Assembly: GCA_002729235.1 (NCBI GenBank)
Contig: PBTY01000092.1
Coordinates: 1 to 60,813, forward strand
Source: Rickettsiales bacterium
Lineage (GTDB): Bacteria; Bacteroidota; Bacteroidia; Cytophagales; Cyclobacteriaceae
DNA: 60,813 bases
Reading direction: 5' to 3'
Positions 46,216-54,922 of this stretch are shown here, piece after piece (position 1 is the stretch's first letter; each line of letters begins with the position of its first letter). A program made the translations under genes and the position numbers. The notes beneath the pieces were generated by a model. That model searched no databases and was not told where the DNA came from. It saw only the letters and a list, made by a program, of their open reading frames with translations.

Positions 46216-46341
46216 TAGCAGGTTAGGAAGGTTTAAACAGTTAGTAAAAATATAAATTAATCTAAAAATATTCCATATGGCGTAAAGTATTTGAGTGGAT
46301 TTGATGATAACGGGTTATTGGTTGGGCTCTATCAGTTAACA

Positions 46342-46407
46342 GACTCCCCTAGAATCAAGCCTAATTCTCTTTTTGCTACAAAGACCATCTACTGATTCGG
46401 GGAGTGA
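46342..46407. repeat. Family A hairpin, copy 1
   Basis: GACTCCCCTAGAATCA at the left pairs with TGATTCGGGGAGT at the right with a 2-nt bulge; it spans about 66 bases with a variable centre. Confidence 0.75.
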
Positions 46408-46704
46408 CGATCCCCTTGGCGTACAGAAACACCAAGCTTAATTGGCAGTGCGTAGTAAAACGATTGATGCTCACAGTATTTGAAGAATCAAGTCTCCCCA
46501 TTTAGTAAGGGGCGCACGGCCAGTGGGAGACACAGAGGGGGTTGGAAATGGATCAAACCTCTGGATGCGATTCCTGTCTGCACAGGAATGACGATTTGCG
46601 AATGAATATTAGTAGTTTCCCAGAGAACGATCTCAGTGGAATGGAAGTTTTACATGGATTTAGGATTTTAACTCGTAAGGTAAAATCAAAAGAAACTGAT
46701 ACCA

Positions 46705-46782
46705 GTAATCACATAAGTCGCCTTAAGTAATCTTCGGGTCAGCGTGGAAGGCACGGATTACTTACAGTGACGTTGTGATTAC
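46705..46782. repeat. Family D hairpin, copy 1
   Basis: Outer stem GTAATCACA/TGTGATTAC, middle GTCGC/GTGAC with one G-U, inner TAAGTAATC/GATTACTTA, and a 23-nt apical loop. A second hairpin AGGCC-TAGC-GGCCT follows at 46786. Homology with copy 2 extends on both sides. Confidence 0.8.
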
Positions 46783-46857
46783 GAGGCCTAGCGGCCTGAG
46801 CGTCCATTGTTTCAAGACAAAGTAGAAGAAGGATGAAATGCTATTATTGTTTAAGAA

Positions 46858-46923
46858 GACTCCCCTAGAATCAGGCTTTATCCTTTTGAAATAAATAAGC
46901 TATCTATTGATTCGGGGAGTGAC
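46858..46923. repeat. Family A hairpin, copy 2
   Basis: Same ends as copy 1, centre with TATCCTTTTGAAATAAATAA as in copies 3 and 4. Confidence 0.75.
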
Positions 46924-47106
46924 GGTTTTGTGTGTGACAGCTTCATTTCATTCTTCGCTTTCTTCATCAATATGAAAGACTATTTATGTTCATTTTGATA
47001 ATCTACTCTCCCCATTAGCAAGGGGCGCACGGCCAGTGGAAGACACAGAGGGGGTTGGTATGGATGTTTCTTCTTCATGCGATTCCTGCCTACGCAGGAA
47101 GGACGA

Positions 47107-47814
47107 TCATCTACCCTCCAACTCCTGATCAATCATATCGATAAGATCAGCAGCATCATTGATCACCGTTTCATAGTAGTTGATGATAAACTGACGGTTA
47201 AACTCTATTTTGACGAGATACATTAGGAACGCATTTCTTTCCTTTTCTGAGAGGTTGAGTGGTTGTTGAAACTTGATCAGTTTGCCTTGTTCATCATAGA
47301 CGAGGTATGGTGAAAGTAAATCATTGATGGGGAAGAAGTAGTTCTTAAAAAATTGATTCTCCTGGTAGTCCTCTTCTATTTTTTCCAGTACCTGGTAGTT
47401 GAAATCATACATGTCAATGATGGCTAGGCGCAGAGAATCATCGCTGATAAGTTCTAGTCCTTTGGATTTTAAGGATTCATATCCCGACTTGTTCTGAATA
47501 GAGATAAAATCACGTAGGAGTAAAATGTATTGTTCATTGGGGTCAACATCTGGCAATTCTTTGTTGTTAATCAAATCCCGAAAGTATTGACAGGCTTCAA
47601 TTCCTCGTTGATGTCCGGAGATGTTTCCTCGCATATCCAGCGTATCGGAGACAAGCCCATTTCGGATTTCGGTAAGGATTTTGGCTTCCGTGTGGCTGTC
47701 TTTTCGGTTTTCACTCCAGGTGTTGAGCAGGAATGCCACGGTGATACCGGTGAATACGGTGATGAACTCAAAAGCGTAATTGGTGAATTTTCTCTTTTTG
47801 GACGTCTTCTCCAT
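47107..47814 (-). CDS. DUF6090-like membrane-anchored protein
   Basis: The 235-residue protein has a basic N-terminus and one membrane segment (about 14-32, FEFITVFTGITVAFLLNTW) followed by SENRKDSHTEAKIL, the typical opening of DUF6090 proteins in Bacteroidetes. The rest is helical and extracytoplasmic or cytoplasmic; topology is uncertain. It is the only gene between repeat arrays 1 and 2, and its stop lies within a few bases of a B hairpin. Confidence 0.65.
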   Translation of the reverse strand: MEKTSKKRKFTNYAFEFITVFTGITVAFLLNTWSENRKDSHTEAKILTEIRNGLVSDTLDMRGNISGHQRGIEACQYFRDLINNKELPDVDPNEQYILLLRDFISIQNKSGYESLKSKGLELISDDSLRLAIIDMYDFNYQVLEKIEEDYQENQFFKNYFFPINDLLSPYLVYDEQGKLIKFQQPLNLSEKERNAFLMYLVKIEFNRQFIINYYETVINDAADLIDMIDQELEGR

Positions 47815-47908
47815 GAGATGAAGATAGGAAAATTCGAATTAAGTCAGTCATACCGATAGGTACAAATGGCCCCTCCATAGGATGAGAAAGGTTGGGGTGA
47901 ATTGGATA

Positions 47909-47974
47909 GACTCCCCTAGAATCAAACGCTATCCTTTTGAAATATATTAGCTATCTACTGATTCGGGGAGTGAC
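47909..47974. repeat. Family A hairpin, copy 3
   Basis: Ends GACTCCCCTAGAATCA and TGATTCGGGGAGTGAC, about 66 bases. Confidence 0.75.
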
Positions 47975-48142
47975 GGTTTCTCATGCGATTCCTGTCCTAT
48001 CCACTGCAGGCAGTCATCACAGGAATGACGATTTGCGAATGAATATTAGATACTCCCTCAGAAAGCTATTTGAATGGAATGGCAGTTTTACATGGATTTA
48101 GGATCTTAATTCGTAAGGTGAAATCAAAAGAAACTGATACCA

Positions 48143-48220
48143 GTAATCACATAAGTCACCTTAAGTTATCTTCGGGTCAGTGGGGAAGGTGCGGATTACT
48201 TACAGTGACGTTGTGATTAC
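48143..48220. repeat. Family D hairpin, copy 2
   Basis: Same outer stem as copy 1. The middle pair G-U of copy 1 is A-T here (GTCAC/GTGAC). The inner stem has one mismatch (TAAGTTATC). The flanking hairpin AGGCC-TAGC-GGCCT is kept. Confidence 0.8.
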
Positions 48221-48385
48221 GAGGCCTAGCGGCCTGAGCGTCCATTGTTTCAAGACAAAGACAAAGTAGAATAGGGCATGCAATAATTGTCACAGTTAGA
48301 GCGCTATGATGTAATTAGCAAATATGAGATCCTTTGTACCTCAGAATGACAGATGGCATTAACGTTAGGTTAAGGATAAATATCA

Positions 48386-48449
48386 GATTCCCCTAGAATC
48401 AAGCTTATCCTTTGAAATAAATAAGCTATCTACTGATTCGGGGAGTGAC
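48386..48449. repeat. Family A hairpin, copy 4
   Basis: Variant left end GATTCCCCTAGAATCA; right end intact. Confidence 0.7.
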
Positions 48450-48685
48450 GGTTTTGTGTGAGACAGCTTCATTCCATTCTTCGCTTTCTTCATCAATATG
48501 AAAGACTATTTATGTTCATTTTGATAATCTACTCTCCCCATTGACAAGGGGGAGGTCAGGAGGGGGTTCTTCTTTATGCGATTCCTGCCTACGCAGGAAT
48601 GACAATTTGCTCCCCTCTTTTCCTAAGAGAGGGGCTGGGGGTGAGTTGGTAAACAATTTCATGTTCAACACCTTCAATTCGAATA

Positions 48686-48750
48686 GACTCCCCTAGAATC
48701 AAATTTATTTCATGGAAGGACATAGACCATCTATTGATTCGGGGAGTGAC
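48686..48750. repeat. Family A hairpin, copy 5
   Basis: Ends intact; the centre resembles copy 1 rather than copies 2-4. Confidence 0.75.
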
Positions 48751-49007
48751 GATCCTCTTGGCGTGCAGATACAGCAAGCTTAATTGGCACTGCTTTGTAA
48801 AACTATTGATGCTCACAGTATTTGAAGAATCAAGTCTCCCCATTTAGTAAGGGGGAGACACAGAGGGGGTTGGAAATGGATTATCTCTGGATGCGATTCC
48901 TGCCTACGCAGGAATGACGAGTTCAAATAAAAATTGTTCGCTCCTCTTAACAAGGGGAGCTGCCGAAGGCTGAGGGGTTTTAAATAAGTTTTAGAAGACT
49001 AGTTGAA

Positions 49008-52000
49008 TCACCTCTTCTTCAACACAATCGGAAAATCATGCCCAATGGAGAAGGTATTAGGGTACTGCGGCATGTTTTTGTATTTCAAAGAATAAGCCGG
49101 TACCTGATCATCCAAAAAGGATTTGAGTTCGTATACCGTAATCTTCTCATCCGCGGGAGCGCCATCGGCCTTGCCTTTGAGTGCTTCGAGTACCGTGTAG
49201 GTAAATAGTCCATGACCGAGTTCCTGAAACTCAGTAGCGGTTTGGTCTGATCCTGCCGCTGCAAGAATGTGTACACCTGCACTTCGGGATAGTTGGGCGA
49301 GCGCTTTTTCTTCGCCAGCTCCACGTGAGGCTAACAACTGGGTAGAACCACCAGAGTGACACGCATCGATAAACAACACTTGTTTGAGGGCTTTAATGGA
49401 TTTGAGCTTGTCTACCACTTCGGGAACAGGAAGTGCTTCCAACATCAGAGCATCTTCCTCATAGAGTCGGGTACAGTTGGTTGGGATGAAGAAAAACTTT
49501 TCATTCATCATGGAGCCATGCCCCGCATAGAAAAAGTAGAACACATCAGTAGGTTTAATCACTTGTGACAATTCCTCCAGTTTTTTTAGAATGTTCTCAC
49601 GAGTTGCTTCTTCATTGGTGATCAGTGTCGTTTCAATTTTTGTGAAAAGACTTTGGCCTTGCTCTTCAATTAGATTGGCGACACTTTTGGCATCATCCAC
49701 GGCATAGTTGAGGTTGAGCCGTGGATTGGTGTATTCATTGATACCTATCGACAAGACATAACAGGCTGCAGTAGGCTCATCTGCAGGTCGATTGATTCTT
49801 AATTCATCTGCTTTGGATTCAATTCGACTACTTCCAAAAGCGGATGCCTGGATCACATTGAGTCCCGGCACTAAATCTAAATGATAGGATTTGGCAATTG
49901 ATCCACCTTCTTTTGTGGATTTGAATTCACTATCCGCCACAACTCGCTTGCCATTTTGTAGCACTTTGATTTCTTCAATACCACCACCTTGATCCGTGAC
50001 TTTCACAATGAGCTCAGTTTGGGTTTCAGTAGTCTCTTTGAGTTTCGGATAAACGATCTCCACTTTTGGAGGTGGTCTGTTGGCAATTTGGTTACTTAGA
50101 CTACTGGCTTCACGTTGCAGGTTACTGCCAAGTAGGTTGACGGTTAGCTTGGGCTGATAAAACTCTTCAAAAAACTGATCCAGGGAGTACAATTCGTTCC
50201 CTTTCACAAAATACATGCTCTGCATACCTTCTTGTGTTGAGTAAAAATGCCCAGAAGGTAGCATGGTGGTCCATCTGTTAGCATCCAATAGCACATGGGT
50301 GTATAATTCTTTTTGATTTTTCAGGTCCCAGATTTTGATCGTTCCATCCTGACTTCCAGAGATCAAATGATTACCATCCTCACTAAACGAAAGAGACACT
50401 ACGCCAGATCGATGACCTGGCAATTCATATTGAAGGGTGCCATCTGGTTGGTACAAGCGAATAACATTATCTGCAGCACCTGTGGCAATCAATGATTCAT
50501 CCGGACTGAACGACGTACAATAAACTTTGTCATCCAGTTTCTCTCCAATAGGAATTACTTTTCCACCATAATAAAGATCTCGGAGAAATACCTGTCCGTC
50601 CCAACCAGTGGTAAGCAATTGTTTGCCGTCTTTGCTGGTCTGAATATCGTGCAGTCGATCTTCGTGCGAATCGAAGCTGACTATTTCTTGTCCCTTTTCA
50701 GGTTCTCGAAGGGCATTGTCCCACGTGACTAATCCTGTTGAGGTAAAGGCTACAGTCATTGGTGTTTGATACCAATCCCTGGCTGTTCGTGGAAGGTCTT
50801 GAATGTATTCACCACTAGCAGCTTGCCAGGCAACTACTCGACCACTCATGTCAATACTAATCAACTGCTCACTATCAGGACTAAACCCAACCGTCAATAC
50901 CGACTGGAACAGTTTTCGAGTCCAAAGCGTGTCTCCAGACTCCATGTCTGAAACATAAATGGATCCGTCCGCAGCACTGGTTGCAAGCAATTGCTGATTG
51001 GTGCTTGCAGCTAAGCCGAGAACAATGTCTTCATGAGCGGGATAGGTGGTTTTGATTTTTCCGGTGGTGTAATCCCAGGCAAACACCTGCCTTCCCACAC
51101 GCTCAATGATAGTGTTAGGAGGGAGAAATACATGTTTTTTGGTGGCCTTCATGATCCAGTAGTCCACCAGATTATCCGTCAAATGTCCTTTGAATAATCG
51201 AACTGGAGACAAATCCCTGGAATCCACTATCTGTGGAATAGCTCCCCGATTGATTATCAGCGTATCAGAAACAGGATGGTAAATCATATTGGTGATGTCA
51301 TTCGCATCTCCCACATCTTTTGATTCGATCAATTGTCCAGTTTGCAAATCAAATCGGTGATATCCGAGGTTATCCTCACGTTGAAATTTGTCCTGAACAC
51401 CTTCGAGATACACTGCGGAGAGTATCGTCCCGTCTTTGTTGATGGCCAGATCATTGAACTTAAAAGAAATCCCAGTGGTGATTTTCTGTGGAGTGAGTAA
51501 GACTCTTGGTTCTTTTGCAGGGTCAATCCACCATTGAATGATACCTTGAATTTCTGATCCAATGATGAATGACTTGCTATCTGGAGTGAAGGCAATAGAA
51601 GTAATTCCCGAATGACTGAATTTGGAAGCATCATAGTACTGGCATTGATTGATCAGTTTGCGTTTGGAGATATTCCAAAGGCTGACCTGACCATTTCGAT
51701 CAACTGTGGACATCCATTTTCCATCAGGGCTGACATCCATAGAGTGCTGACAGTTGTAATTGCAATAGGAGCGCTCACCGTCTAGAAAGGCAATAGGCTC
51801 CTCTTTATCCATAGACCAAATCGTAGCGACCTTGGGACCGGCAATGATCATTTCCTTACCATTTGGTAAGAATTTACCGCTCTGTAAGTACCCATCATCT
51901 ACACTCAGTGTTTTAATCAAGCGACCAGTAGTTACTTCATGGATGAGCCCTTTTCCGTTTTGAATAATGGATAGAATAAGGTTCCCGTCAGGACTGAAAT

Positions 52001-52241
52001 CCAACGATTCGATATTGTCTTCACAATCAATTCGGCGCAGTTCTCGACCGGATTCCATGTCCCACAAGACGATGCTTCGGTCATAGGCTCCGGAGGCAAG
52101 AATTTTTCCATCATCTGAAAAAGTCATGACAGTCACACTGCTGTAATGCCCTGCTTCAATTCGTAGTTCTACGGCTAATTCCTGTGCAGCCAGAGAGGTT
52201 ACAAGTGATACTGATAAGATAAGAGCGAATCCGAATCTCAT
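49008..52241 (-). CDS. Secreted WD40-repeat caspase-family protein
   Basis: The 1077-residue protein has a signal peptide cut after SLAAQ, then two stretches of WD40 repeats (about 30-350 and 395-650; LASGAYDRSIVLWDMESGRE, LISGSQDGTIKIWDLKNQKE). A short beta region follows, then a C14 caspase domain (about 820-1070) with His908 in YAGHGS and Cys961 in IDACHSGG. Such proteins occur in many Bacteroidetes; the signal peptide places it in the periplasm or at the surface. The substrate is unknown. It diverges from the ECF sigma gene. Confidence 0.9.
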   Translation of the reverse strand: MRFGFALILSVSLVTSLAAQELAVELRIEAGHYSSVTVMTFSDDGKILASGAYDRSIVLWDMESGRELRRIDCEDNIESLDFSPDGNLILSIIQNGKGLIHEVTTGRLIKTLSVDDGYLQSGKFLPNGKEMIIAGPKVATIWSMDKEEPIAFLDGERSYCNYNCQHSMDVSPDGKWMSTVDRNGQVSLWNISKRKLINQCQYYDASKFSHSGITSIAFTPDSKSFIIGSEIQGIIQWWIDPAKEPRVLLTPQKITTGISFKFNDLAINKDGTILSAVYLEGVQDKFQREDNLGYHRFDLQTGQLIESKDVGDANDITNMIYHPVSDTLIINRGAIPQIVDSRDLSPVRLFKGHLTDNLVDYWIMKATKKHVFLPPNTIIERVGRQVFAWDYTTGKIKTTYPAHEDIVLGLAASTNQQLLATSAADGSIYVSDMESGDTLWTRKLFQSVLTVGFSPDSEQLISIDMSGRVVAWQAASGEYIQDLPRTARDWYQTPMTVAFTSTGLVTWDNALREPEKGQEIVSFDSHEDRLHDIQTSKDGKQLLTTGWDGQVFLRDLYYGGKVIPIGEKLDDKVYCTSFSPDESLIATGAADNVIRLYQPDGTLQYELPGHRSGVVSLSFSEDGNHLISGSQDGTIKIWDLKNQKELYTHVLLDANRWTTMLPSGHFYSTQEGMQSMYFVKGNELYSLDQFFEEFYQPKLTVNLLGSNLQREASSLSNQIANRPPPKVEIVYPKLKETTETQTELIVKVTDQGGGIEEIKVLQNGKRVVADSEFKSTKEGGSIAKSYHLDLVPGLNVIQASAFGSSRIESKADELRINRPADEPTAACYVLSIGINEYTNPRLNLNYAVDDAKSVANLIEEQGQSLFTKIETTLITNEEATRENILKKLEELSQVIKPTDVFYFFYAGHGSMMNEKFFFIPTNCTRLYEEDALMLEALPVPEVVDKLKSIKALKQVLFIDACHSGGSTQLLASRGAGEEKALAQLSRSAGVHILAAAGSDQTATEFQELGHGLFTYTVLEALKGKADGAPADEKITVYELKSFLDDQVPAYSLKYKNMPQYPNTFSIGHDFPIVLKKR

Positions 52242-52365
52242 ATAGCTTTATTTGGTCGATGAATCAAAACTAAATGAAATGTGGGCTCAAGTATTACATT
52301 ATGGGATGTTTTGTGAAACGTCTATTCAGAATAAACCGTATTTTAGCTCTGCCTAATCACTTGTC

Positions 52366-52905
52366 ATGCAATTAATTGAGGACTTCAAAAAAGGAGACAA
52401 ACGTAGTTTTCAACTCATTTTCGATGAGATGTATCAGCGATTGTGTGCCTACAGTTCCCGCTATTTGTATGACGACCAGGAAGTGGAAGACCTGGTACAG
52501 GACAGTTTCATTACCCTTTGGAGCAAACGAGGTGATTTTGACCATATCAATGCCATCAAATCCTTCTTATACACTTCCGTTCGAAACAAGTGCTTGAATG
52601 TATTGAAACATCAGACGGTGATCAAAGAACATGAGAGTCGGCTGATTTATGAATTGGAGAATTCGGATTCGGAACAGGCGATTGTCGCAGAAGAGTATTA
52701 CGGCCGACTTTACAGTGAGATCAAGGAGCTTCCAGAAGCCAGTCAAAAGATCATGGTTTTGGCTCTTCGCGGCTTGAAGAATCGGGAGATCGCAGAGGAA
52801 TTGGGTATTAGCGAAAATACCGTGAAAACTCAGAAGAAGATTGCTTACGCGAAACTGAAGGAACGACTTAGCCCTGTAATGTTCAGTTGGTTGTTGAGCT
52901 TGTAG
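52366..52905 (+). CDS. ECF sigma factor, Bacteroidetes type
   Basis: The 179-residue protein has sigma region 2 (about 8-75, FQLIFDEMYQRLCAYSSRYL, VEDLVQDSFITLW) and region 4 (about 115-165, GLKNREIAEELGISENTVKTQ). It is the RpoE-like sigma of the FecI/FecR type. The cognate FecR gene lies downstream but is separated by 784 bases of repeats. Confidence 0.93.
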   Translation: MQLIEDFKKGDKRSFQLIFDEMYQRLCAYSSRYLYDDQEVEDLVQDSFITLWSKRGDFDHINAIKSFLYTSVRNKCLNVLKHQTVIKEHESRLIYELENSDSEQAIVAEEYYGRLYSEIKELPEASQKIMVLALRGLKNREIAEELGISENTVKTQKKIAYAKLKERLSPVMFSWLLSL

Positions 52906-53093
52906 AGTTTTTTGCTAATCCACTTCTCCCTCTAGGCAAGGAGGAGACTGAGAGGGGGTATTTTTTAGTGCGATTCCTGCCCTACCACGGCAGGCAGGCT
53001 CCGCAGGAATGACGCGATACAACCAGAGTGAATTGACCTTATTCAATTTAGACTGAGCTTTTCATTTCAAAAGAGACTAAAAAACTGATACCA

Positions 53094-53172
53094 GTATTCA
53101 CATAAGTCGCCTTAAGTAATCTTTGGGTCAGTAGGGCAAGGAGCGGATTACTTACAGTGACGTTGTGAATAC
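53094..53172. repeat. Family D hairpin, copy 3 with compensatory change
   Basis: The outer stem is GTATTCACA/TGTGAATAC: relative to copies 1 and 2 one A-T pair became T-A on both arms. The inner stem and the following AGGCC-TAGC-GGCCT hairpin are unchanged. Confidence 0.8.
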
Positions 53173-53339
53173 GAGGCCTAGCGGCCTGAGCGACCAGATT
53201 AATTGTTAAATAAAACCCGATTAGATGCTTCCTTCAGGCAGTCTTTATCAGCATGGTAATTTAAATCTTCTTCATGCGATTCCTGCATCCGCAGGAATGA
53301 CGACAGAGTTGTCTTCTATGGAAATCTCTAATGGATATA

Positions 53340-53406
53340 GACTCCCTTAGAATTCTACAGAGTAGTTTTAATGTTTTCATTCAGTATAGAGAATTCAGGG
53401 AGTGAC
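53340..53406. repeat. Family A hairpin, copy 6 (divergent)
   Basis: GACTCCCTTAGAATTC at the left and GAATTCAGGGAGT at the right: both arms changed together, so the stem remains (CTCCCT/AGGGAG and GAATTC/GAATTC). Confidence 0.65.
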
Positions 53407-53689
53407 GTTATATCAATCTGCCTTCTTTTATTATGAAGTCGGGCTGGGAGTAAATTCATTACATAATGCGATTCCTGCCCTACCACGGCAGGCAGGCTCC
53501 GCAGGAATGACGAGTTCAAATAAAAATTGTTCGCTCCTATTTTCAAGGGGCTCACGGCCAGTGGAGCTGCCGAAGGCTGAGGGGTTAAAAGAAAAGATTT
53601 ACTACTGTGAAAAAATATTTCAAATTTTTTCACCCACTCTTCACCCGGTTTTCCAACTCGGTTGTTACTGCTTGTGAAAATGCGAAAAC

Positions 53690-54844
53690 ATGGAAAAATC
53701 GTTTGACATAGCAGCACTCATTTACAAGTCTTTTCAAGAAGAGCTTTCGGAGATGGAGTCTCGAGAGCTTCAGAGTTGGAGAGAGGAGAAAGCGTCTAAT
53801 GAAGACTTGTATCAAGAGCTTCGGAATCATCCTGGAGCTCTGAGTAAAATGGAAGTCTATCAACGATTTGATTCCAAAAAGGCCTGGTCGAGTATCCAGG
53901 GGAAGCTTGAAGAGACGAAAGTGGTTCCAATGTATGCCAAAGTATGGCGTTACGCAGCAGCGGTCTTATTGCCGGTGTTGATGGCAGGTGCTATTTTCTA
54001 TTTTACACAATATGAGCAAGATCCATTGGCAGGCATTGACGAAGTGATTGTGCCAGGAGCGGAGCAGGCGATTTTGATTTTGGCAGATGGCAGTAAGGTA
54101 GATTTGACTACTAGTCAATCATCAAAAGCAATCAACCAGGGAAGTGTAAAAATCACGAATGAGTCCAGCTCATTGCATTATGCTGCCGACACGATTGATA
54201 CAGAGGTTCAACAAGTAGCCTACAACGAACTACAAACTCCGAAAGGAGGAACCTATCAACTGCAATTGGCTGATGGAACAAAAATCACCTTGAATGCTGC
54301 ATCCTCTATTCGTTACCCAGTGTCCTTTACAGATAGTACCAGAACCGTTTATCTGGCTGGAGAAGCCTTTTTTGATGTAACGAAAATAGGCAAGCCTTTC
54401 ATCGTCAAAAGTGAATCACAACAGGTACGGGTATTGGGAACTCAGTTCAACGTAATGGCATATGCGGATGAATTGGTGGTGGAAACTACTTTGGTAGAAG
54501 GAAAAGTTCAGGTGGAAAGTAATCTTGAACGGCAGATCCTGATGCCAGGAGAACAATCCACTTTGAAGCAGCAGAAATTAAGTGTTCAGGAGGTGAGCAC
54601 CGACAACTATACTTCCTGGATGAGTGGCAAATTTCAATTTAAAAATAGCTCCATGGAGGAGGTGATGAAGCGACTTGCGCGCTGGTATGACTTTGCTTAT
54701 GAGTTTGAAAACGAGGAGGCTAAGGACCTTCACTTTACTGGTCGTATTGACAATCAACAACAGATTTCGGCCATTTTGAAAATGCTGGAGGTAACGACGG
54801 CAGTGAATTTTGAATTTAACGATGATCAGATCATCATTCAATAA
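53690..54844 (+). CDS. FecR-family anti-sigma factor
   Basis: The 384-residue protein has a cytoplasmic sigma-binding N-terminus (about 1-85), one membrane segment (about 88-106), the FecR domain (about 180-280; TPKGGTYQLQLADGTKITLNA) and a C-terminal DUF4974-like domain (about 310-384; FKNSSMEEVMKRLARWYDF). It holds the ECF sigma until a TonB receptor signals. It precedes that receptor gene by 78 bases. Confidence 0.92.
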   Translation: MEKSFDIAALIYKSFQEELSEMESRELQSWREEKASNEDLYQELRNHPGALSKMEVYQRFDSKKAWSSIQGKLEETKVVPMYAKVWRYAAAVLLPVLMAGAIFYFTQYEQDPLAGIDEVIVPGAEQAILILADGSKVDLTTSQSSKAINQGSVKITNESSSLHYAADTIDTEVQQVAYNELQTPKGGTYQLQLADGTKITLNAASSIRYPVSFTDSTRTVYLAGEAFFDVTKIGKPFIVKSESQQVRVLGTQFNVMAYADELVVETTLVEGKVQVESNLERQILMPGEQSTLKQQKLSVQEVSTDNYTSWMSGKFQFKNSSMEEVMKRLARWYDFAYEFENEEAKDLHFTGRIDNQQQISAILKMLEVTTAVNFEFNDDQIIIQ

Positions 54845-54922
54845 AAATGGGAAATGCTGCAACATCTCCCATTCTAATTTCTAATTAAAAGACGTGTGTC
54901 AATCTTTCAATCATTTAAAGGT

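Larger units (their letters stand above)
46342..47105. repeat. Repeat array 1 (families A, B, C and D)
   Basis: The 891-base gap upstream of the toxin gene is mostly repeats. It has two A hairpins (46342, 46858), two B hairpins (46564-46592 and 47077-47105, of the ATTCCTGC/GCAGGAAT type), two C units (CTCCCCATT...AAGGGG...GAGGGGGTTGG) and one D hairpin (46705). Segments 46586-46826 and 46921-47010 recur in array 2 nearly unchanged. No real ORF is present. Confidence 0.75.
47909..48985. repeat. Repeat array 2 (families A, B, C and D)
   Basis: The 1193-base gap downstream of the caspase gene holds A hairpins (47909, 48386, 48686), B hairpins (47983-48030, 48576-48604, 48891-48919), C units (48531, 48834, 48940) and D copy 2 (48143). 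Blocks 48450-48540 and 48750-48850 repeat parts of array 1. The open frame across 48589-48843 is repeat sequence, not a gene. Confidence 0.75.
52921..53590. repeat. Repeat array 3 between sigma and anti-sigma genes
   Basis: The 784-base gap contains C-like units (52921, 53529), B hairpins (52968-53014, 53274-53302, 53466-53512), D copy 3 (53094) and A copy 6 (53340). No ORF of coding quality is seen. The unit at 53529-53590 nearly repeats 48940-48985 but with an extra ACGGCCAGTGG segment. Confidence 0.75.

Noticed and set aside
48589-48843. Open frame of 84 codons on the minus strand
   Set aside because: It lies wholly inside family A, B and C repeats and encodes nothing coherent.
46342-53590. 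Regular repeats suggesting a CRISPR array
   Set aside because: Repeats are of several families, unevenly spaced, with self-pairing arms and no unique spacers of constant length; no cas gene is near.
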